Origin: Pukyongiella litopenaei | Lineage (GTDB): Bacteria; Pseudomonadota; Alphaproteobacteria; Rhodobacterales; Rhodobacteraceae | Length of the DNA stretch: 64,000 nucleotides | Assembly: GCF_003008555.2 (NCBI RefSeq) | Contig: NZ_CP027665.1 | Location: 620,001-684,000, forward strand | Reading direction: 5' to 3' | In this document: positions 7,345 to 16,339 of the stretch, in pieces | How the letters are laid out: each line of letters starts with the position of its first letter | Position numbering within the stretch: position 1 is the stretch's first letter | Translations under genes and position numbers: made by a program | Notes under the pieces: model-generated | Seen by the model: the letters and a program-made list of their open reading frames with translations, nothing else | Database searches by the model: none | What the model was told of the DNA's origin: nothing

Positions 7345-7989
7345 ATGTATCGGAAAGCAGCGACCATCATTCTCGCGGCCTGTATCGCAGCCTGTATCGC
7401 GGCCTGCAGCCAGGAGGCCGGACAGGGGATCGCGGCGGACAGTTTCGGCGATGCCACGCGCAACAATACCGGCGTGATGAGCGGTGCCCGCGAATATGGC
7501 CTGAACCTGGGCCGGCGGTTTGCCCGCGAGGTGCCCGCCACCATCAACTTTGCCTTCAACAGCGCCCTCCTCGATGCCGGGGCGCGGCAGGTGCTCGACC
7601 GGCAGGCGGACTGGATCCGGCAGTTCCCCGAGGTGCGGTTCCGCGTCTACGGCCATACCGACATGGTCGGCAGCGCCGGTTACAACCAGTCGCTGGGCCT
7701 GCGGCGGGCGCAGGCGGCGGTGGCCTATCTGGGCGCCCGCGGCATCGACCGGTCGCGGCTCGAGGCGGTGGTGTCCTATGGCGAAACCCGCCCCGTGATC
7801 GACACCTCGGCCCCCGAGCGCCGCAACCGCCGCACGGTCACCGAGGTATCGGGGTTCGTGGCCTCCCATCCGACCATCCTGGACGGCAAATATGCCAGCG
7901 TGGTCTATCGCGAATACGTTGCCAGCGCGGTGCCGCCCTCGAAGCTGACGGGATATGCCGATACCGGCGGGTTCTCGTCCGGCGACTGA
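7345..7989 (+). CDS. OmpA-family lipoprotein of the tad locus
   Basis: The 214-residue protein has a lipoprotein signal with three consecutive lipobox-like cysteines (LAAC, IAAC, IAAC at Cys13, Cys17, Cys21). These are encoded by a 12-bp tandem repeat. The OmpA C-terminal domain spans about residues 60-175 (TINFAFNSALLDAGARQVLD, VYGHTDMVGS, LGLRRAQAAVAYL) and should bind peptidoglycan. The last 40 residues are unlike OmpA and unassigned. It is 16 bp after cpaC and probably fixes the secretin region to the wall, the place taken by RcpB or similar proteins in other tad loci. Confidence 0.85.
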   Translation: MYRKAATIILAACIAACIAACSQEAGQGIAADSFGDATRNNTGVMSGAREYGLNLGRRFAREVPATINFAFNSALLDAGARQVLDRQADWIRQFPEVRFRVYGHTDMVGSAGYNQSLGLRRAQAAVAYLGARGIDRSRLEAVVSYGETRPVIDTSAPERRNRRTVTEVSGFVASHPTILDGKYASVVYREYVASAVPPSKLTGYADTGGFSSGD

Positions 7990-8181
7990 GGGGGCGGGGG
8001 TGCGGACAGATGCCCGGAAAATGCGGAAATCCCGTCATGATGCCGCCCCAATTCACCATCAGAATGGATGCCCAAGGCGCAGGTCCGTGGACCGGCGCCA
8101 TCGGTGGCGGCACGACGGCCACCGGGTGCGGATCCTGTCCGTGACCCGGCCTGCCCCGCGCCGCCCGAAAGGGTGTGGGCA

Positions 8182-9423
8182 ATGAGCGCGATACCGCAGC
8201 AGTCGTCTTCGACGCCGATCCGGGCCTGTACGATCAGCCGGGACGTGCAGAATTTCGACCTGCTGATCGAGGACATGGAAGCCGCGATGGGCGAAAGCTG
8301 GGGCGATCTCGGGTTCGACGAGGCACTGGCCTTCTTTGCCCAGCCCGAAGCGGATGCGCTGGAATTCGTGGCGATGGCGCTCGACAAGCGCGATGAGAGC
8401 GACGACATGCTGGCCCTGATGGGCGAGATCATCGCCGGGGCCAGCGCGCGCGACATCCGGGTGGTGCTGATCGCCGAGGACGTGACACCGGCCGCGCTGC
8501 ACCGGCTCTTGCGCCGGGGCGCCGATGAATTCATCCCCTACCCTCTGCCGGAAAACGAACTGGCGGCGGCGATCGAGCGGCTGAATCGCCCCGATCCCCC
8601 GCCGGCGCCCGCCGGGACGCCCCAACTCGATCCGGGTGCCGCGAAAGAGGCGGCGCTGATCGTGGTGCAGGGGCTGGCGGGCGGCGCCGGCGCGACCACG
8701 CTGGCGGTGAACCTGGCCTGGGAACTCGCGGCGCTGGACGGGGACAGGCACCCGCGCGTCTGCCTGATCGATCTCGACCTGCAATACGGGTCGGTTTCGA
8801 CCTATCTCGACCTGCCGCGCCGCGAAGCGGTGATGGAGCTGCTGACCGACAGCGAAACCGCCGATGACGACCTGTTCGCCCAGGCGCTGCAGAGCTTTCG
8901 CGACCGCCTGCAGGTGCTGACCGCGCCGCCCGACATGGTGCCGCTCGATTTCGCCGCGCCCGAGGACATCCAGCGCCTGATCGACAAGGCGCGGCGGCAT
9001 TTCGACTACGTCGTGATCGACATGCCCTCGACCCTGGTGATGTGGTCGGAAACCGTGCTGCAGGCGGCCCATGTGTTCCTCGCGCTGATCGAACTCGACC
9101 TGCGGTCGGCGCAGAACACGCTGCGGCTGAAACGCGCGCTGCAATCCGAGGATCTGCCGTTCGGCAAGCTGCGCTTTGCCCTGAATCGCGCGCCGCGCTT
9201 CACCGACCTGGCCGGCAAGAGCCGTGTCCGGCGCATGGCCGAGAGCCTGGACATCTCCATCGACCTGCTGCTGCCCGATGGCGGTCGCCCGGTGGCGCAG
9301 GCCTGCGATCACGGGCTGCCGCTGGCCGATTGCGCCGCCAAGAACCCGCTGCGCCGGGAAATCGCCCGGCTGGCCCGGTCGCTGCACGACCTGGGCCGCC
9401 GCAACGAGGCCGAAGCCGCCTGA
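8182..9423 (+). CDS. cpaE: Tad pilus localisation ATPase-like protein CpaE/TadZ
   Basis: The 413-residue protein has a receiver-like N-terminal domain (about 10-140) and a MinD/ParA-like domain (about 155-390). The P-loop reads GLAGGAGATTLAVNLAWELA: the lysines of a true deviant Walker A motif are missing, as in other CpaE/TadZ proteins, so ATP hydrolysis is doubtful. LIDLDLQYGSV and VVIDMPST are the remaining conserved strands. TadZ proteins direct the pilus machine to its cellular site. The frame is open to 8068; the ATG at 8182 gives the usual N-terminus but has only a weak RBS, so the start is less certain. Confidence 0.88.
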   Translation: MSAIPQQSSSTPIRACTISRDVQNFDLLIEDMEAAMGESWGDLGFDEALAFFAQPEADALEFVAMALDKRDESDDMLALMGEIIAGASARDIRVVLIAEDVTPAALHRLLRRGADEFIPYPLPENELAAAIERLNRPDPPPAPAGTPQLDPGAAKEAALIVVQGLAGGAGATTLAVNLAWELAALDGDRHPRVCLIDLDLQYGSVSTYLDLPRREAVMELLTDSETADDDLFAQALQSFRDRLQVLTAPPDMVPLDFAAPEDIQRLIDKARRHFDYVVIDMPSTLVMWSETVLQAAHVFLALIELDLRSAQNTLRLKRALQSEDLPFGKLRFALNRAPRFTDLAGKSRVRRMAESLDISIDLLLPDGGRPVAQACDHGLPLADCAAKNPLRREIARLARSLHDLGRRNEAEAA

Positions 9424-9440
9424 GCAACCGCCTGAGCAAC
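9417..9440 (+). repeat. 12-bp tandem duplication at the cpaE stop codon
   Basis: CGCCTGAGCAAC occurs twice in tandem (9417-9428 and 9429-9440), with a decayed third unit after it (CACCTGAC). As 12 is a multiple of three, each unit repeats the TGA in the same frame, giving three in-frame stops at the end of cpaE. Confidence 0.75.
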
Positions 9441-9466
9441 CACCTGACCGGACAAGGGGGACCGGG

Positions 9467-10906
9467 ATGTTTTCACGCTACCGCAAATCCGGGCCCGCCG
9501 CCGTCAATCCACCGGGCGGGGCCGTCGAAACGGCGCCGCCGCCGGACCAGCCCGAGACCGGCGTCAGCCTGCGCAAGCCGATGCCCCGCAAGCCCGCCGA
9601 AACGGCGGTGTCCGACAAGGACCGCAAGCGCAAGGAACGCATGGGCGAGATCAAGACCGAACTGCACCGGTCGCTGCTGGACAATCTCAACCTCGCCGCC
9701 CTCGAACATGCCTCCGAGGCGGAACTGCGCAACGAAATAGGCACGATCGCGGGCGAGTTGCTGGAAGAAAAGAACATCGTCCTGAACCGCGAGGACCGGC
9801 AGACGCTCAACAAGGAACTGTATGACGAGGTCACCGGGCTGGGGCCGCTGGAAACGCTGCTGCAGGACGACAGCGTGAACGACATCCTGGTCAACGGCCC
9901 GCAACAGGTTTTCGTCGAACGCGCGGGCAAGCTGGAACTCAGCGGCGTGACCTTCCGCGACGAAAAGCACCTGTTGCGGATCATCGACAAGATCGTGTCG
10001 GCGGTGGGCCGCCGGGTCGATGAATCGAACCCCTATGTGGACGCGCGGCTGGCGGACGGCTCGCGGTTCAACGCCATGGTGCCGCCGATTGCGGTGGACG
10101 GGTCGCTGGTGTCGATCCGCAAGTTCAAGAAGGACAAGCTGGGCATCGACGACCTGGTGGGCTTTGGCGCGTTCAGCGAGGAAATGGCCGCCTATCTGCA
10201 GGCGGCGGTGGCGACGCGGCTGAACGTGATCGTGTCGGGCGGCACCGGGTCGGGCAAGACCACCACGCTGAACGCCCTGTCGTCCTTCATCGACAATGCC
10301 GAACGGATCCTGACCATCGAGGACACCGCCGAGCTCCAGTTGCAGCAGGTGCATGTGGGCCGGATGGAAAGCCGCCCGCCCAATGTCGAGGGCAAGGGCG
10401 AGGTTTCCCCCCGCGACTGCCTGAAGAACGCGCTCAGGATGCGCCCCGACCGGATCATCGTCGGCGAAACCCGCGGCGAGGAAGTGATCGACATGCTGCA
10501 GGCGATGAATACCGGCCATGACGGGTCGATGACCACGATCCACGCCAACAGCGCCCGCGACGGGATCTCGCGGCTGGAAAACATGATTGCCATGGCCGGG
10601 ATCGAAATGCCGATCAAGGCGGTGCGCAGCCAGATCGCCAGCGCGGTGAACCTGATCGTGCAGGCCAGCCGGCTGCAGGACGGATCGCGCCGGATGACCT
10701 CGGTGACGGAAATCACCGGCATGGAGGGCGACGTGATCTCGATGCAGGAGATCTTCCGGTTCCAGCGCACCGGGCTGACGCCCGAGAACAGGATCGTCGG
10801 CCATTTCACCGCGACGGGCGTGCGCAGCCACTATGCGGAACGGTTCCGCATGTGGGGCTATGACCTGCCGCCCGGGATCTACGAACCGACCACGGGGGCA
10901 GGCTGA
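9467..10906 (+). CDS. cpaF: Tad pilus assembly ATPase CpaF/TadA
   Basis: The 479-residue secretion ATPase of the VirB11/GspE superfamily powers Flp pilus extension at the inner membrane. A variable N-terminus (1-60) is followed by an N-terminal domain with [20 protein letters not shown] and by the ATPase core. Walker A is [15 protein letters not shown] near residues 255-269; the Walker B/Asp-box region is [11 protein letters not shown], and the His box is [28 protein letters not shown] precedes the ATG at 9467; the longer open frame upstream overlaps cpaE and is not pilus-like. The stop overlaps the tadB start by one base (TGATG). Confidence 0.95.
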   Translation: MFSRYRKSGPAAVNPPGGAVETAPPPDQPETGVSLRKPMPRKPAETAVSDKDRKRKERMGEIKTELHRSLLDNLNLAALEHASEAELRNEIGTIAGELLEEKNIVLNREDRQTLNKELYDEVTGLGPLETLLQDDSVNDILVNGPQQVFVERAGKLELSGVTFRDEKHLLRIIDKIVSAVGRRVDESNPYVDARLADGSRFNAMVPPIAVDGSLVSIRKFKKDKLGIDDLVGFGAFSEEMAAYLQAAVATRLNVIVSGGTGSGKTTTLNALSSFIDNAERILTIEDTAELQLQQVHVGRMESRPPNVEGKGEVSPRDCLKNALRMRPDRIIVGETRGEEVIDMLQAMNTGHDGSMTTIHANSARDGISRLENMIAMAGIEMPIKAVRSQIASAVNLIVQASRLQDGSRRMTSVTEITGMEGDVISMQEIFRFQRTGLTPENRIVGHFTATGVRSHYAERFRMWGYDLPPGIYEPTTGAG

Positions 10907-11874
10907 TGCAGCTGAGTGCCGAACCGCTGATCTATGCGCTGATCTTCGTCGGCGTGCTGGTGCTGGTCGAAGGGCTCTACCTCGTGGCCTTCGGCAAATC
11001 GATCAGCCTCAATTCCCGCGTCAACCGCCGGCTGGACATGCTCGACAGGGGCACCGGCCGCGAACAGGTGCTGGAACAGCTGCGCAAGGAAATGCGCCAG
11101 CACATGAAATCGCGGTCGATCCCGCTCTATTCGCTGCTGGCGGACAAGGCGCAGAAGGCGGCGATCGCCTTTACGCCGAAACAGCTGATCGGGATCATGG
11201 CCGGCGTCTCGGCGATCGCCTTTGCCGGGCTGACCATCGGCACCCAGACCGACACGCAGCTGCGCGTGTTGCTGTCGGTCGTGATCGGGGTCGGCGGCGT
11301 CTATGTCTGGATCAACTCCAAGGCCAGGAAACGGATGGCGATGCTCGAGGAGCAACTGCCCGACGCGGTCGAACTGATGGTGCGCAGCCTCAAGGTCGGT
11401 CATCCGTTTTCGTCCGCCGTCTCGATCGTGTCCCGCGAAATCGAAGATCCGCTGGCGACCGAGTTCGGCATCATCGCCGATGAAAGCGCCTATGGCCGCG
11501 ACATCGGAGAGGCGCTCAACGAGATGGCGGAACGGCTGGACATGCAGGACCTGCGATTTCTGGCGGTGGCGGTGACGATCCAGCAGCAATCGGGCGGCAA
11601 CCTGGCCGAGATCCTCGAAGGGCTGGCCCGCGTGATCCGCGCCCGGTTCCGGCTGTTCCGGCGCGTCAACGCGATCACCGCCGAGGCCAAGTGGTCGGGC
11701 AAGTTCCTGTCGGGGTTCCCGCTGTTCTGCCTGGTGATGATCCTGGTCAACGACCCCGGCTACTACGACGAGGTGGTCGACCACGCGTGGTTCATCCCGG
11801 CCTGTTTCGTGGTCGGCATCCTGCTGACCGCCAATCTTTTCGTCATGCGCATACTGACCAACATCAAGGTCTGA
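10906..11874 (+). CDS. tadB: Tad pilus inner-membrane platform protein TadB
   Basis: The 322-residue protein has an N-terminal transmembrane helix, two close helices at about 90-135, and a type II secretion F (T2SSF) cytoplasmic domain (about 140-270, with AVELMVRSLKVGHPFSSAVS and QQQSGGNLAEILEGLARVIR). C-terminal helices follow. With TadC it forms the inner-membrane platform on which CpaF acts. The start overlaps the cpaF stop (TGATG), indicating translational coupling. Length is normal. Confidence 0.93.
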   Translation: MQLSAEPLIYALIFVGVLVLVEGLYLVAFGKSISLNSRVNRRLDMLDRGTGREQVLEQLRKEMRQHMKSRSIPLYSLLADKAQKAAIAFTPKQLIGIMAGVSAIAFAGLTIGTQTDTQLRVLLSVVIGVGGVYVWINSKARKRMAMLEEQLPDAVELMVRSLKVGHPFSSAVSIVSREIEDPLATEFGIIADESAYGRDIGEALNEMAERLDMQDLRFLAVAVTIQQQSGGNLAEILEGLARVIRARFRLFRRVNAITAEAKWSGKFLSGFPLFCLVMILVNDPGYYDEVVDHAWFIPACFVVGILLTANLFVMRILTNIKV

Positions 11875-11883
11875 GGGGGCATC

Positions 11884-12852
11884 ATGGATATGATCGGGCA
11901 ATTCATCGCGCCGCTGGGCAGTTTCGGACCGCTGATCCTGATGGGCGGCGCCGGGCTGGCGCTGGCCCTGGTCGCGACGGTGCTGCTGCTGAACCAGCCC
12001 GAGGATCCGCTGAAGAAACTCGGGCGCGCGCAGATGCCGGCGGCGGATACGGCCGGGCGCAAGGAGCAACTGCGCCAGGCGGGGCGCAACGAACAGCTGG
12101 AGAAATTCGCCACCTTCCTCGAACCCCAGAGCGCCGAGGAACTGTCGGCGGTGCAGCTGAAACTGCGCCAGGCGGGTTATCAGTCCAAGGACGCGGTGCG
12201 CATCTACCACTTTGCCCAGTTCGCGCTGGGGATCGCCGGGCTGGCGGCCGGGGTCGCCTATGTGATGCTGCAGGGCGGCGGCGAGGCATTCGCCCCGCGC
12301 GAGATGGCCATCCATGTGATCGGTGCGGGCGGCGCCGGGTATTTCCTGCCGAAATACTGGGTCACGCGCCGGGTCGAGGAACGCAAGGAGGCGATCACCC
12401 AGGGCTTTCCCGACGCGCTGGACATGATGCTGGTCTGCGTCGAGGCGGGCCAGTCGCTGGACCAGTCCATCGTGCGCGTGGCGCGCGAACTGCGCGCCTC
12501 CTACCCCGATCTCGCCGACGAGTTCGAGATCGTCGCCCACGAGATGAAGGCGGGCAAGGAAAAGGCCACCGTGCTGCGCGATCTCGGCACCCGCTGCGGG
12601 GTTCAGGACGTGTCGTCCTTTGTCACGGTGATGATCCAGTCGGCCAGTTTCGGCACCTCGATCGCCGATGCGCTGCGGGTCTATTCCAGCGAAATGCGCG
12701 ACAAACGCGTGATGCGCGCCGAAGAAGCCGCCAACAAGCTGCCGACCAAGATGACGCTGGCCACGATGATGCTGACGGTGCCGCCATTGCTGATCATCCT
12801 GGTGGGCCCGTCGGCCAATGGCATCGCCAATCTGGGCGGAATGAGCAACTAG
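11884..12852 (+). CDS. tadC: Tad pilus inner-membrane platform protein TadC
   Basis: This 322-residue partner of TadB has an N-terminal helix, a charged cytoplasmic stretch (about 40-95), two helices at about 100-150, and a T2SSF domain (about 175-290) with FPDALDMMLVCVEAGQSLDQ and VMIQSASFGTSIADALRVYS. A final hydrophobic segment follows. It starts 9 bp after tadB in the same operon. TadB and TadC form the bipartite platform of type IVc pili. Confidence 0.93.
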   Translation: MDMIGQFIAPLGSFGPLILMGGAGLALALVATVLLLNQPEDPLKKLGRAQMPAADTAGRKEQLRQAGRNEQLEKFATFLEPQSAEELSAVQLKLRQAGYQSKDAVRIYHFAQFALGIAGLAAGVAYVMLQGGGEAFAPREMAIHVIGAGGAGYFLPKYWVTRRVEERKEAITQGFPDALDMMLVCVEAGQSLDQSIVRVARELRASYPDLADEFEIVAHEMKAGKEKATVLRDLGTRCGVQDVSSFVTVMIQSASFGTSIADALRVYSSEMRDKRVMRAEEAANKLPTKMTLATMMLTVPPLLIILVGPSANGIANLGGMSN

Positions 12853-12871
12853 CAGGGGAAAGGCCGGGGGC

Positions 12872-13456
12872 GTGACAGGGCTGGATCGGCGGGCAGGCGC
12901 GCGGAGGACATGGCTGGGCTTCGGCATCCTTGCGCTGGCGGCGGCGCTGGCGGGATGTGCGCCGCGGGTCGCGGACGGCCCACACGCGCCCGGTGTGGAT
13001 CCGCGCGGCACGGCGGTGGATGGCGAGATCGTCGGCGGGCGGCTGCTCGAGGCGGGCGAATATGCGCTGGCCACCGACGCGTTCACCCGCGCCGCGCTCA
13101 ACAGAGGCATGACGCCCGAGATCCTGACCGGGCTGGGCACCGCCGCCTTGGGCCAGGGCAGGCTGGGACAGGCCGAAACCATCCTGCGCCGTGCCGTTGC
13201 CGCCGATCCCTCGTATCCGGCGGCCTGGAACAACCTGGGCGTGGTGCTGATGGAACGCGGCATGTATCCCGAGGCTGAGCAGGTGTTCCGCCGCGCCTTT
13301 GCCGCCGATGCCGGACGGGACGGCGCAATACGGGAAAATCTCATTCACGCTACCGCTAAGGTTGAAAATCCTGCCGAAACAGGGCAGGATCAGGCAAAAT
13401 ACACGCTGGTCAGGCAGGGCGGCGGCAGCTGGCGGCTGCAGGACACCGGCGGATGA
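12872..13456 (+). CDS. TadD-like TPR lipoprotein
   Basis: The 194-residue protein begins at a GTG preceded by AGGCCGGGGG and has a lipoprotein signal with lipobox LAGC (Cys29). At least three tetratricopeptide units occupy about residues 45-140 (GRLLEAGEYALATDAFTRAA, GLGQAETILRRAVAADPSYP-type repeats, NNLGVVLMERGMYPEAEQVF). The tail is variable. TadD lipoproteins are pilotins that help the secretin reach the outer membrane. A second TPR lipoprotein follows 27 bp later, so it is not clear which of the two is the functional TadD. Confidence 0.82.
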   Translation: MTGLDRRAGARRTWLGFGILALAAALAGCAPRVADGPHAPGVDPRGTAVDGEIVGGRLLEAGEYALATDAFTRAALNRGMTPEILTGLGTAALGQGRLGQAETILRRAVAADPSYPAAWNNLGVVLMERGMYPEAEQVFRRAFAADAGRDGAIRENLIHATAKVENPAETGQDQAKYTLVRQGGGSWRLQDTGG

Positions 13457-13483
13457 GGGCAAGAGCAGCAGAGGACGCATCCC

Positions 13484-14329
13484 ATGCGCCATCCGGCATT
13501 CATCTCCGCGCTGGTTGCGGCGCTGGCGCTTGGCGCCTGCACCGGAAAGGATGAGGAAACGGTCGACCGCACCATCAAGGATCTGAACGTCATCGACGAG
13601 GCCAACCTCAATGACGTGATGCTGACGGTGGCCGATGCCGACGAGGCGGTGAACTATTTCAGCCGCGCGGTCGCCGGCAACCCGGACCGGATCGACCTGC
13701 GCCGCGGGCTGGCGCAATCGCTGGTTCGTTCGGGCCGCAACACCGAAGCGGTCGCCGCCTGGACCAGGGTCGCGGCAATGCCCGGCGCGACGGCATCGGA
13801 CAAGGTCGACCTCGCCGACGCGCTGATCCGCACCGGCAGCTGGTCCAGGGCGGAAAAGACGCTCGCAGCCGTGCCGCCCACCCATGAGACCTTCAAACGC
13901 TACCGGTTGGCGGCGATGGTGGCCGATGCCAACGAAGAATGGGACAAGGCGGACGATTTCTATGAAACCGCGATCGGGCTGACCACCCGCCCCGCGGGCG
14001 TGATGAACAACTGGGGCTATTCGCTGCTGTCCCGCGGCGATTATGCCAGGGCGGAACGGCTGTTTTCCGATGCGATCCGGCAGGATGCGTCGATGTTCAC
14101 CGCCAAGAACAACCTGGTGATGGCACGCGGCGCGCAGCGCAACTATGCCCTGCCGGTGGTGCCGATGTCACAGACGGAACGGGCGCAGCTGCTGCACACG
14201 ATGGCGCTGTCGGCGGTGAAGCAGGGCGACGTCAAAACCGGCGAGGGCCTGCTGCGCGAGGCGATCAGCACCCACCCGCAGCATTTCGAGGATGCGGTGC
14301 GCGCGCTGCGGGCGCTGGAAACCGGCTGA
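13484..14329 (+). CDS. tadD: TPR lipoprotein of the tad locus (second TadD-like)
   Basis: The 281-residue protein has a lipoprotein signal with lipobox LGAC (Cys19). Tetratricopeptide repeats fill most of the mature chain (for example AVNYFSRAVAGNPDRIDLRR, LADALIRTGSWSRAEKTLAA, NNWGYSLLSRGDYARAERLF). Its length and repeat content fit TadD better than the shorter protein upstream. A pilotin or assembly-scaffold role is inferred. The gene ends four bases before the GTG start of the prepilin peptidase. Confidence 0.83.
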   Translation: MRHPAFISALVAALALGACTGKDEETVDRTIKDLNVIDEANLNDVMLTVADADEAVNYFSRAVAGNPDRIDLRRGLAQSLVRSGRNTEAVAAWTRVAAMPGATASDKVDLADALIRTGSWSRAEKTLAAVPPTHETFKRYRLAAMVADANEEWDKADDFYETAIGLTTRPAGVMNNWGYSLLSRGDYARAERLFSDAIRQDASMFTAKNNLVMARGAQRNYALPVVPMSQTERAQLLHTMALSAVKQGDVKTGEGLLREAISTHPQHFEDAVRALRALETG

Positions 14330-14333
14330 GCGC

Positions 14334-14828
14334 GTGCATGTCACCGCCGCCGAGGCGCGGCTGTTCCTGCCGCTCGTGCTGCCGCTGTGCCTGATCGCCG
14401 CCTATACCGACCTGCGCGCGCTGCGCATCCGCAACTGGACGGTGGTCGCGCTGGCGGCGGTGTTCGTGTTCTTGGGGCCGCTGGCGCTGCCATGGCCCGA
14501 TTACGGCGTGCGGCTCGCGCAGCTGGCGCTGGTGCTGGTGCTGGGGTTCATCCTGAACGCGGGCGGGGCGCTGGGTGCGGGTGACGCGAAATTCGCCGCC
14601 GCGGCGGCCCCGTTCATCGCGCCCGGCGATATGCGGCTGCTGCTTGCGATCCTCGCCGCCAATCTTCTCGCCGCCATCGCGACGCACCGGCTGGCCCGCG
14701 CCACGCCGCTGCGCCGCCTGGCGCCGGGCTGGCAAAGCTGGGGCTCGGGCCAGAGTTTCCCCATGGGCCTGTCGCTCGGCGGCACGCTGGCGCTCTATCT
14801 CGGGCTGGGCGCGGTGCTGGGCCGCTGA
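14334..14828 (+). CDS. cpaA: Prepilin peptidase CpaA/TadV
   Basis: The 164-residue A24-family aspartic peptidase has about five hydrophobic segments and both catalytic aspartates: Asp26 in AYTDLRALRIRN and Asp84 in GAGDAKF, the GxGD motif. It is the short form without an N-methyltransferase domain, as usual in tad loci, and should cleave both pilin precursors upstream. The GTG at 14334 is taken as start because it lies four bases after the preceding stop and opens onto the first hydrophobic segment. An upstream in-frame ATG would overlap the TPR gene by 38 bases and add a Cys-rich stretch atypical of the family. Confidence 0.88.
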   Translation: MHVTAAEARLFLPLVLPLCLIAAYTDLRALRIRNWTVVALAAVFVFLGPLALPWPDYGVRLAQLALVLVLGFILNAGGALGAGDAKFAAAAAPFIAPGDMRLLLAILAANLLAAIATHRLARATPLRRLAPGWQSWGSGQSFPMGLSLGGTLALYLGLGAVLGR

Positions 14829-14905
14829 CCCGAATTCACCGTTTCTAAACCCCGGCACGGGCAACATGCCCCGGGACCACCCGGGCCAGGGAGCGAGCTG
14901 CAACC

Positions 14906-16213
14906 ATGAACATGCAAGGGACGCCGGTCACGGCACCGGCCGCGCCACGCGGGATCGACGATGTCGGCCTGCCTCTGGTGATGATGCGGGACATCCTGCT
15001 GAAAACCGTCTTTCGCAAGAACCTGGAACTGGTCAGCGACATCGCCGCGGCGGTCTGCGTCCCGGTGCAGGTGGCGCAGGAACTGGTCGACCGGGCCCGC
15101 GAACAGAAACTGGTCGAGGCGACCGGAACCCTGAACGCCAACAACGGCAACGAAATGGGATACCGGTTGACCGATGCGGGCCGGGCCCGCGCGCTGGATG
15201 CGCTGGCCCAATCGGAGTATTTCGGCGCGATGCCGGTGCCGCTGGACGCCTATCGCGACCAGGTCCGGCACCAGTCGATCCGCAACATCAGGATCACCCG
15301 CGACCAGCTGACACGGGCGATGGGTCACCTGATCCTGCCGCCCAGCCTGCTGGACCATCTCGGCCCCGCGGTCAGCGCCGGGCGGTCGATCCTGATGTAT
15401 GGTCCGCCCGGCAACGGCAAATCCTCGATTTCCAACGGCATTCGCGACGCGCTGGGCGACCGGGTCTATGTGCCGCGCGCGATCGAATATTCCGGGCAGG
15501 TCATTACCGTCTATGATCCCATCGTGCACAGCGCGGTCGACGTGACACCGGACGACCCGCGCAGCCTGCGCCGCACGCGGCGGTTCGATGCCCGCTATGT
15601 CTGCTGCGAACGGCCCACGGTGGTCACCGGCGGCGAGTTGTCGCTGAACATGCTCGACCTGGTCTACAACCCGACCGCGCGCACCTACCAGGCGCCGCTG
15701 CAGCTGAAATCGACCGGCGGCATATTCATCGTCGACGATCTCGGCCGCCAGGTCGAACCGCCGCAGGCCCTGATCAACCGCTGGATCGTGCCGCTCGAGG
15801 AAGGCAAGGACATTCTCGGCCTGCAATCGGGCGAGAAATTCGAGGTGCCGTTCGACACGCTGGTGATCTTTTCGACCAATTTCCACCCCAACGAGATCTT
15901 CGACCAGGCCGCGCTCCGGCGTCTCTTCTTCAAGATCAAGATCGACGGCCCGGACCAGGAGAATTTCCTGAAGATCTTTTCGCTGGTCGCGGCGAAAAAG
16001 GGTATGGAACTGGACGAGGCCGCGCTGACCCACCTGCTGACGGTGAAATATCCGACCATCGACAATGTCTATGCCAATTACCAGCCGGTGTTCCTGATCG
16101 ACCAGATGATGGCGGTCTGCGATTTCGAGGGAACCGGCTATCGCATGTCGCCCGAACTGGTGGATCGGGCCTGGGATAACATGTTCGTCAGAAACGAGAA
16201 AATCGTCCAGTAG
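14906..16213 (+). CDS. AAA ATPase with N-terminal winged-helix-like region, tad-associated
   Basis: The 435-residue protein has an N-terminal part resembling a winged helix (about 25-95, with ELVSDIAAAVCVPVQVAQEL) and an AAA core. Walker A is GPPGNGKS (166-173), Walker B is GIFIVDDLGR (about 271-280), and a sensor-1-like LVIFSTNFHP follows. I know this gene as a frequent resident at the end of tad loci in Rhodobacteraceae, but its function there is not established. The fold is MoxR/RuvB-like, suggesting a chaperone or regulator of pilus assembly. It starts 77 bp after cpaA. The ATP-binding call is firm; the role is unknown. Confidence 0.75.
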   Translation: MNMQGTPVTAPAAPRGIDDVGLPLVMMRDILLKTVFRKNLELVSDIAAAVCVPVQVAQELVDRAREQKLVEATGTLNANNGNEMGYRLTDAGRARALDALAQSEYFGAMPVPLDAYRDQVRHQSIRNIRITRDQLTRAMGHLILPPSLLDHLGPAVSAGRSILMYGPPGNGKSSISNGIRDALGDRVYVPRAIEYSGQVITVYDPIVHSAVDVTPDDPRSLRRTRRFDARYVCCERPTVVTGGELSLNMLDLVYNPTARTYQAPLQLKSTGGIFIVDDLGRQVEPPQALINRWIVPLEEGKDILGLQSGEKFEVPFDTLVIFSTNFHPNEIFDQAALRRLFFKIKIDGPDQENFLKIFSLVAAKKGMELDEAALTHLLTVKYPTIDNVYANYQPVFLIDQMMAVCDFEGTGYRMSPELVDRAWDNMFVRNEKIVQ

Positions 16214-16339
16214 GCTCTTGGCTCGTGGCCTGACAGCAACACAAAACCCCGATTCGGATCGAAAATCGAACAAACAACCCTGAGGTTATGTTACCTGAGG
16301 TCACCGCGCTGTTATGGCGCACCCATTACGGAGCAAGAC

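Noticed and set aside
8068-8181. Longer cpaE from the ATG at 8068
   Set aside because: The extra 38 residues are Pro/Arg/Ala-rich and non-conserved in character; the ATG at 8182 gives the usual N-terminus, though its RBS is weak.
10879-13344. 821-codon open frame on the minus strand opposite tadB, tadC and the TPR gene
   Set aside because: It is a GC-rich shadow of well-supported plus-strand genes; the composition (His, Gln, Arg, Asp rich) is typical of antisense frames and no domain is visible.
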